Positions 59,675 through 64,000 of a DNA stretch of 64,000 nt are shown one piece after another; position 1 is the first letter of the stretch, and each line of letters starts with the position of its first letter. Below the pieces are notes generated by a model. That model was not told the DNA's origin. It did no database searches and saw nothing but the letters and a program-made list of their open reading frames with translations. Location of the stretch: positions 44,995,448-45,059,447 of the forward strand of contig NC_087069.1 of assembly GCF_963678635.1 (NCBI RefSeq), in the 5' to 3' direction. The DNA is from Symsagittifera roscoffensis (lineage: Eukaryota > Xenacoelomorpha > Acoela > Convolutidae). Made by a program: the position numbers and the translations under genes.

Positions 59675-60476
59675 ACTAATTGAATGACCGTAAATCTGAA
59701 AAGCGGTTGAGAGTCGATAGAAGTGGCAGGAAACACCACTCAAGCTTACATCGACTAAAGGCTGTTTCAGACAAAACCCCAATTCTTCAGCAATCAAACA
59801 GCGTCGTTGCTGATACTCTTATTATAACAACTCCCTTTAGTGATGCTGTGTTGAACACGGAGGCACTCTGCCAGGTTAAAAATCAAGTAAAATTATTTCC
59901 TGTAACTCTTTTTAATGAAAACAAACTAATTGGGTGTTAGGCAATGCAAGACAATTGGAGCAGTTGCAGTTGTTCGTACATCTACAAGGCAACAGCAAAC
60001 GGGTTCATGGTTATCCAAAGCAGACAATTCACTTGAACGTGCAAGGCGCTTTTTCCAAGGGTACACTGCCTAATTCGCTTTTTAACTCGAGCATCGGAAG
60101 CTTTGATTTTGATCGTGCTCTTTTTACACTGAAGAGTGTTTTTTTGGCTGATAAACCGTCCTTTGACATTGTCAACCTACCACAACTCGAAAAAATATGC
60201 GCTGACTTCAATCATCCGCACCCGAGCCACATCAACGTTTCTTCTTTTGAAGACAACAATATTAAAGTTTTACTCCGAGCGGATGCTTTTTGGTTCAATG
60301 CCGAATGTGATATCAAAAAACGACCTATTTGCAGTCCTTACTCAATTCAAAACTTACTGGGCTGTACTATGACGGGCCCGATGAATCAAAAACTTCATCG
60401 TGATAAAACTCAACAACAATCAATTAATTTCACTGTACTAAAAGCTCCGAAAAGCAAGTTAAAGTTAAGTGAGTAG
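59675..60476 (+). pseudogene. BEL/Pao aspartic protease region of Pol
   Basis: The start (59,683-59,940) has RKHHSSLHRL, the Cys/His spacer before the protease, and NSVVADTLIITTPFSD. The main frame (59,934-60,476, 180 codons open) has QTIHLNVQGAFSKGTLPNSL, FDIVNLPQLEKICADFNHPH, VLLRADAFWFNAECDIKK and SIQNLLGCTMTGPM, matching the BEL/Pao protease-linker pattern that ends LLG.....G....GW..TG. In relatives this retropepsin cleaves the Gag-Pol polyprotein. The active-site DSG is not visible in the expected place (about 59,920-59,960), where a frame change occurs. Confidence 0.7.
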
Positions 60477-60489
60477 TCAAAAAGTACTG

Positions 60490-61560
60490 ATAAGTTGAAG
60501 AGTCGGGTATTACCTCACAATACACGCCCAAAGAATGAAAATTCCTCCGTTTTTTCCAAAATAGTATCGTTCATGATGAAATTAGATATCACAACAGCCT
60601 CTCGGAGGAAAAAGAACATCTCTCTACCGAACAATTACGTAATTGCTAAAGCGCAATTGAACTATCTGCAGCGTGGACTACTGAAAGACCCCGTCACGCT
60701 AGATCCTTATAGAAACCTCTGCGTACCGATATTGACTAAGGCTACGTTAAGCCGGTAGCCGTCTTTTCTCCGCAGTCTGCAATCCTTTGGTACCTTCTTC
60801 GTCATCTGGTTACAACTTGAATAAGCCTAAGAACGTAAGGCGCGTTGTCAATGTAACATGCAAGTTCAAAGATTTAACACAAATTTCATGTTTAGCTGCT
60901 GGAACCTCAAATTTGGCTCTCAAATTTCAGAACAATCAGTTCTGGACCAATAGATTTGGCTCTTAAATTATGTTTATTTAAAAGTAGTTTTAATCAGACC
61001 AAATTCGTTTCAATTGGCTCTAAAGCTGTTCAATCAATTGCTGATACCGAAACAATCGACAAATTAGCAACTCAAAGAGTTCTAGGTGTTGATTGGAATA
61101 GTTCTAAAGATACTTTTTGTGAAATCGAAGCTTGAAGTGGATTATGACGCTACAAACATGACAATGCGTAATGTGTTTACTTCCATTGCAACAAAATTCG
61201 AACCACTAGGTTTTTTCGCATCTTTTGCAATAACCTTCAAATTTTTTTACAGGAACTTTGGCGTTCAGAAATGGCATGGGACGACAAAACTCCTGGTCAA
61301 GGTAGCGAATATTCTTTGGCAAAAGTTTCTTGTTTAACAGAATTTCCTACGACTTTTGCGTCTCTATGATTATGTTTTTGTATATGCCTCCTTAAGTGCA
61401 ATGGCGGCTTGCGTCTACCTTCGAGCTGAAAAAGCTTCTCATATACACTTAAACCTTATCAATGGTCGTACGAAAGTAGCTCCCCTGGAACAAGAGAGTA
61501 ACTTAAATTTGCAAATACGGCAGCTCTTTTAGGAGCCGTGCTTCAAAAATTCATGGAGGA
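60490..61560 (+). pseudogene. BEL/Pao reverse transcriptase/RNase H remnant lacking the catalytic palm
   Basis: RT entry motifs are present: RRKKNISLPNNYVIAKAQLN, GLLKDPVTLDPYRNLC (60,600-60,725) and NVRRVVNVTCKFKDL (about 60,835-60,880). The reading then goes within about 120 bases to SIADTETIDKLATQRVLGVD and DYDATNMTMRNVFTSIATKF, EPLGFFASFAITFKF, which lie after the palm in the family. The YxDD-bearing core is therefore deleted. FVYASLSAMAACVYLRAEKA (about 61,375-61,435) is the RNase H start, with Tyr where relatives have Asp. It cannot polymerise. Confidence 0.75.
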
Positions 61561-61899
61561 TGAAACAAGGTTCAAATTTCAGAATAAGCCGTCCTGGTCT
61601 GGTTGAACTCCTGCTCAAAACAGAAATCATTTTGGGCTAATCGCAAGGATCTTTTCCTCGACGAAAATGAATTAGTGGAACCACATTCCTTGGTAAAATG
61701 AATCCTGCAGGTCATGAAATCCGGAGCATCCTCTTTTCAGGCGTTTTGGATAACTCCGCCAGAAATCTTATTGCAATCTCTGATGACCAACCATTGCACT
61801 TCTTTAGTATTGCTACATAAGCAACTGAATCATTTGCTATTCAATCTCGGCTAGATTCTTTTCGTTTCTCAGGTTAGCTTCGCTTTCTCCGCGTTGCAA

Positions 61900-63180
61900 C
61901 ACGAGTAGTGCAATTTTTTTCTTTACTTCTAACCCGATAACATCGAAACCCTACAACGAATGATCGCAAAAAGCTATGGCGTTACTAATGGCTCAACCAC
62001 AGCAAACGTCTCTTCCTGAAGTTTTCACGAAACTGTGAGCAAATGAACCTTTTCTTCAATCTTGCCTAGAAATCTTATCATTGCAACTTTCCACTGGAAG
62101 GTAGTGCTAAGTTTCCAATCAATCTTCATGCCAAAAAGTCCTCAACTCGGTTGATGTTGGAGCACATCAACAACAGGTGCATGCATCTCGAAATATATTA
62201 CGTCCGAAACTATGTACAGCAGATTTTCTTTGTAATAAAGCTTCGCCAAGCTCTCAAACAAGTCCGTACATATTGTTTGTACTGCCACATGTTTCAATGG
62301 ATTAGAGTGACAGCTAATATGGCCGATTTAACAGCAATCAGATTTGAGAAACCTGAAAACGACCCTCGAACTTTCAGAAAATTTGGCATTGACTGTATCG
62401 GTACCTTTTAATAGCAAACAAAACGCGTACAGAGAAAAATAACATATGCTTGTTCAAGTGTTTGACAGCACGAGCATTACATCTCGAGACTACGGTGTGT
62501 CTCTCTACCGAAAAGTGCATTACAGCCCTTGCTACATATACGGACAATGCTACATAGGATATTGTGGCACGCACAGAAATCAAGTCTCCCCAACAGAGAT
62601 AGACAGCAAATCTGCCAGGAATGTCATGACGAATCTGAAAGTAGTGTGATTGAGAAATGAATCCACTATCAGCCACTCATTTTGGTGCGGAAAAAGAAAA
62701 TCTCGTTTCGATGGTGAAATGAGTTTTCTGGATCAACCTTAGTTCTGCCCGCCTCTCTCAGGACTTGTTAAAAGCCATCGTTGCTGAAAGAGAAGGCCTA
62801 ATCAATTCGCGTCCTTTGAATCATGTCAGCACTGGAATTGAGGACGAGTTTCTACTGACGCCCAACAGCTTCCTGATTGGACGCTCATTACCTTCTTCGC
62901 TGTCAGCTTCAAAGTCATGGGGAGCGGGAAATAGAGGAGAGACATTTTCTGGAAGAGCATCCTTGGAGAGTTTGAACACACTCTCCTACGCCGCAAAAAA
63001 ATGGAGCCAGCCAGCAGACGAGATTTGAGTCAAAGATATTGTTTGGATACTCGAGGATTTGACTCCGAGGGGATTGTAGCCTCTGGGACGAGTGACAGAC
63101 ATCCTCAACGGGCCTGGCGGCATAGCGCATTCGTGCTTGGGAAAAACAGCGCTAGGCAATTTAATCAGATCCCTTGACAA
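61900..63180 (+). pseudogene. BEL/Pao integrase remnant
   Basis: The zinc-binding region reads LEHINNRCMHLEIYYVRNYV and TYCLYCHMFQWIRVTAN (62,158-62,330). The core begins FRKFGIDCIGTF, with the first Asp. Pieces with ATYTDNATY (about 62,533-62,560) carry the second Asp, and SATHFGAEKENLVSMVK (about 62,665-62,720) carries the Glu region. VAEREGLINSRPLNHVS and FLLTPNSFLIGRSLP (62,780-62,900) follow, then DIVWILEDLTPRG and a C-terminal stretch at 63,040-63,175. This order is diagnostic for BEL/Pao and related integrases. Several frame changes break it. Confidence 0.82.
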
Positions 63181-64000
63181 AAATTGGCCTATGTTCTTCC
63201 TAGGGAAAGCCTTAAGGGCTCCTGCGAGGATTTTAATGATCTTTATTCGTATGTTTGTTAATTCATAAGGTAAATGGGAGCCCGCGTTTGAGCTATTTGA
63301 TCTGATCTTTCTTCAGTTTTTGTCGTCAAAAAAATCAACCAAAAATGGAAAAACAATTGAAATTAAAAGAATAGTCATGACAAAAGAATTAACATGTAGT
63401 GAATAACATCTATACAAGAAAAAGGCTTGTCATACAATTTTATCAAAGGTGTCTATGAAAAAATTTCAACGATTAGCATTTAAAGAAAATGTATGACAGG
63501 TCTTTTTACAATCGAAAATGTTTTTCTTCGAAAACAATATTAAGTTAGTGAAAAACGCAAATAAATAAAAGTGTGGCATTTTTTTTACATGAACGAAACT
63601 TGTTGTAGGTGTTAGGTGGGTTTTTTAGGATGGATTTGTAGCTGGAAATTATTTGGTTGGGGTTAAATCAGCCTTCCTGATTTTTTGATTTAGGATTTCG
63701 TCAAGGGATTAAAGTGAATTTTCTTCGTAATGTTCTTCAGCTGTTGATGGATGGGAAAGTGTTGATGATAAGGAGTTGTGTCTGAAAAAAGATTAGTTGG
63801 ATCGTTTACGAGGTCATGTTTGCCTTGGGTGAAAGTATATTTCAATTTTGTTGCCGATTTCGACTGAAGTATTTTTCATCTTCTGAAGATTGTGGCTGGT
63901 TACGAATAAAATGTCTAATAGGTGGGTTAAATTTATATTGTTGAAAAACTCAGATACTTCTCTGTTCGATCTGTATGATTTTCCTCTAATCATTATACCT
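63181..64000. other. AT-rich DNA downstream of the BEL/Pao remnant
   Basis: No ORF, RNA gene or LTR partner found. G/T-rich words occur near 63,600-63,680. A 3' LTR could be hidden here but cannot be shown without its 5' partner. Confidence 0.4.

Larger units (their letters stand above)
58160..63180 (+). mobile_element. BEL/Pao-type LTR retrotransposon, decayed, LTRs not recognised
   Basis: Gag-like, retropepsin-like, reverse transcriptase/RNase H and integrase remnants follow one another on the plus strand in the BEL/Pao order. Frames change often and stops are frequent. Parts of reverse transcriptase are missing. No direct repeat of several hundred bases flanks the coding part in view: the satellite abuts it on the left, and AT-rich DNA follows on the right. 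Assignment to BEL/Pao rests on the protease-RT-integrase order and on the integrase C-terminus. Confidence 0.85.

Overview
The window is eukaryotic, AT-rich DNA dominated by mobile and repetitive sequence. A Frizzled-type cysteine-rich domain, a Polinton/Maverick element and a BEL/Pao retrotransposon point to an invertebrate animal; I cannot name the species. No bacterial operons, rRNA, tRNA or CRISPR array were recognised. Apart from one short secreted-protein ORF, every recognisable gene belongs to a mobile element and carries stops, frameshifts or deletions.

Layout. 1-2,490: fragments of an older Polinton (protease, then capsid protein, the reverse of the normal order), with the capsid piece held between two direct repeats. 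2,790-3,372: a dispersed repeat seen again near 24.9 and 30.1 kb. 6,041-22,498: a Polinton with both ends preserved. It starts with AG, has inverted termini of about 170 bp and is flanked by near-identical 6-bp duplications (AGCAAC/AGCAAT). DNA polymerase B lies on the minus strand at the left. A packaging ATPase, integrase, capsid proteins, a pVI/pX-like protein and a cysteine protease lie on the plus strand at the right. A 2-kb palindrome sits between the two blocks. 21,540-26,065 and 26,592-31,425: a tandem segmental duplication that copied the Polinton right end with its flank. 31,907-32,332: the Frizzled-CRD ORF (minus strand). 33,820-37,390: an AT-rich complex repeat. 38,130-57,960: a 20-kb GC-richer satellite with a monomer of 104-105 bp. 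58,160-63,180: a decayed BEL/Pao element without recognisable LTRs.

How the parts relate. The Polinton genes once made a self-replicating, virion-like element (protein-primed polymerase, integrase, packaging motor, capsid, maturation protease). This copy is dead: the polymerase core is deleted, the integrase has lost one catalytic Asp, and the ATPase Walker motifs are altered. The least expected feature is the satellite. Each monomer can be written as four consecutive short inverted repeats (hairpins), and several of these show paired, compensatory changes between monomers. That is inferred by eye and needs a covariation test.
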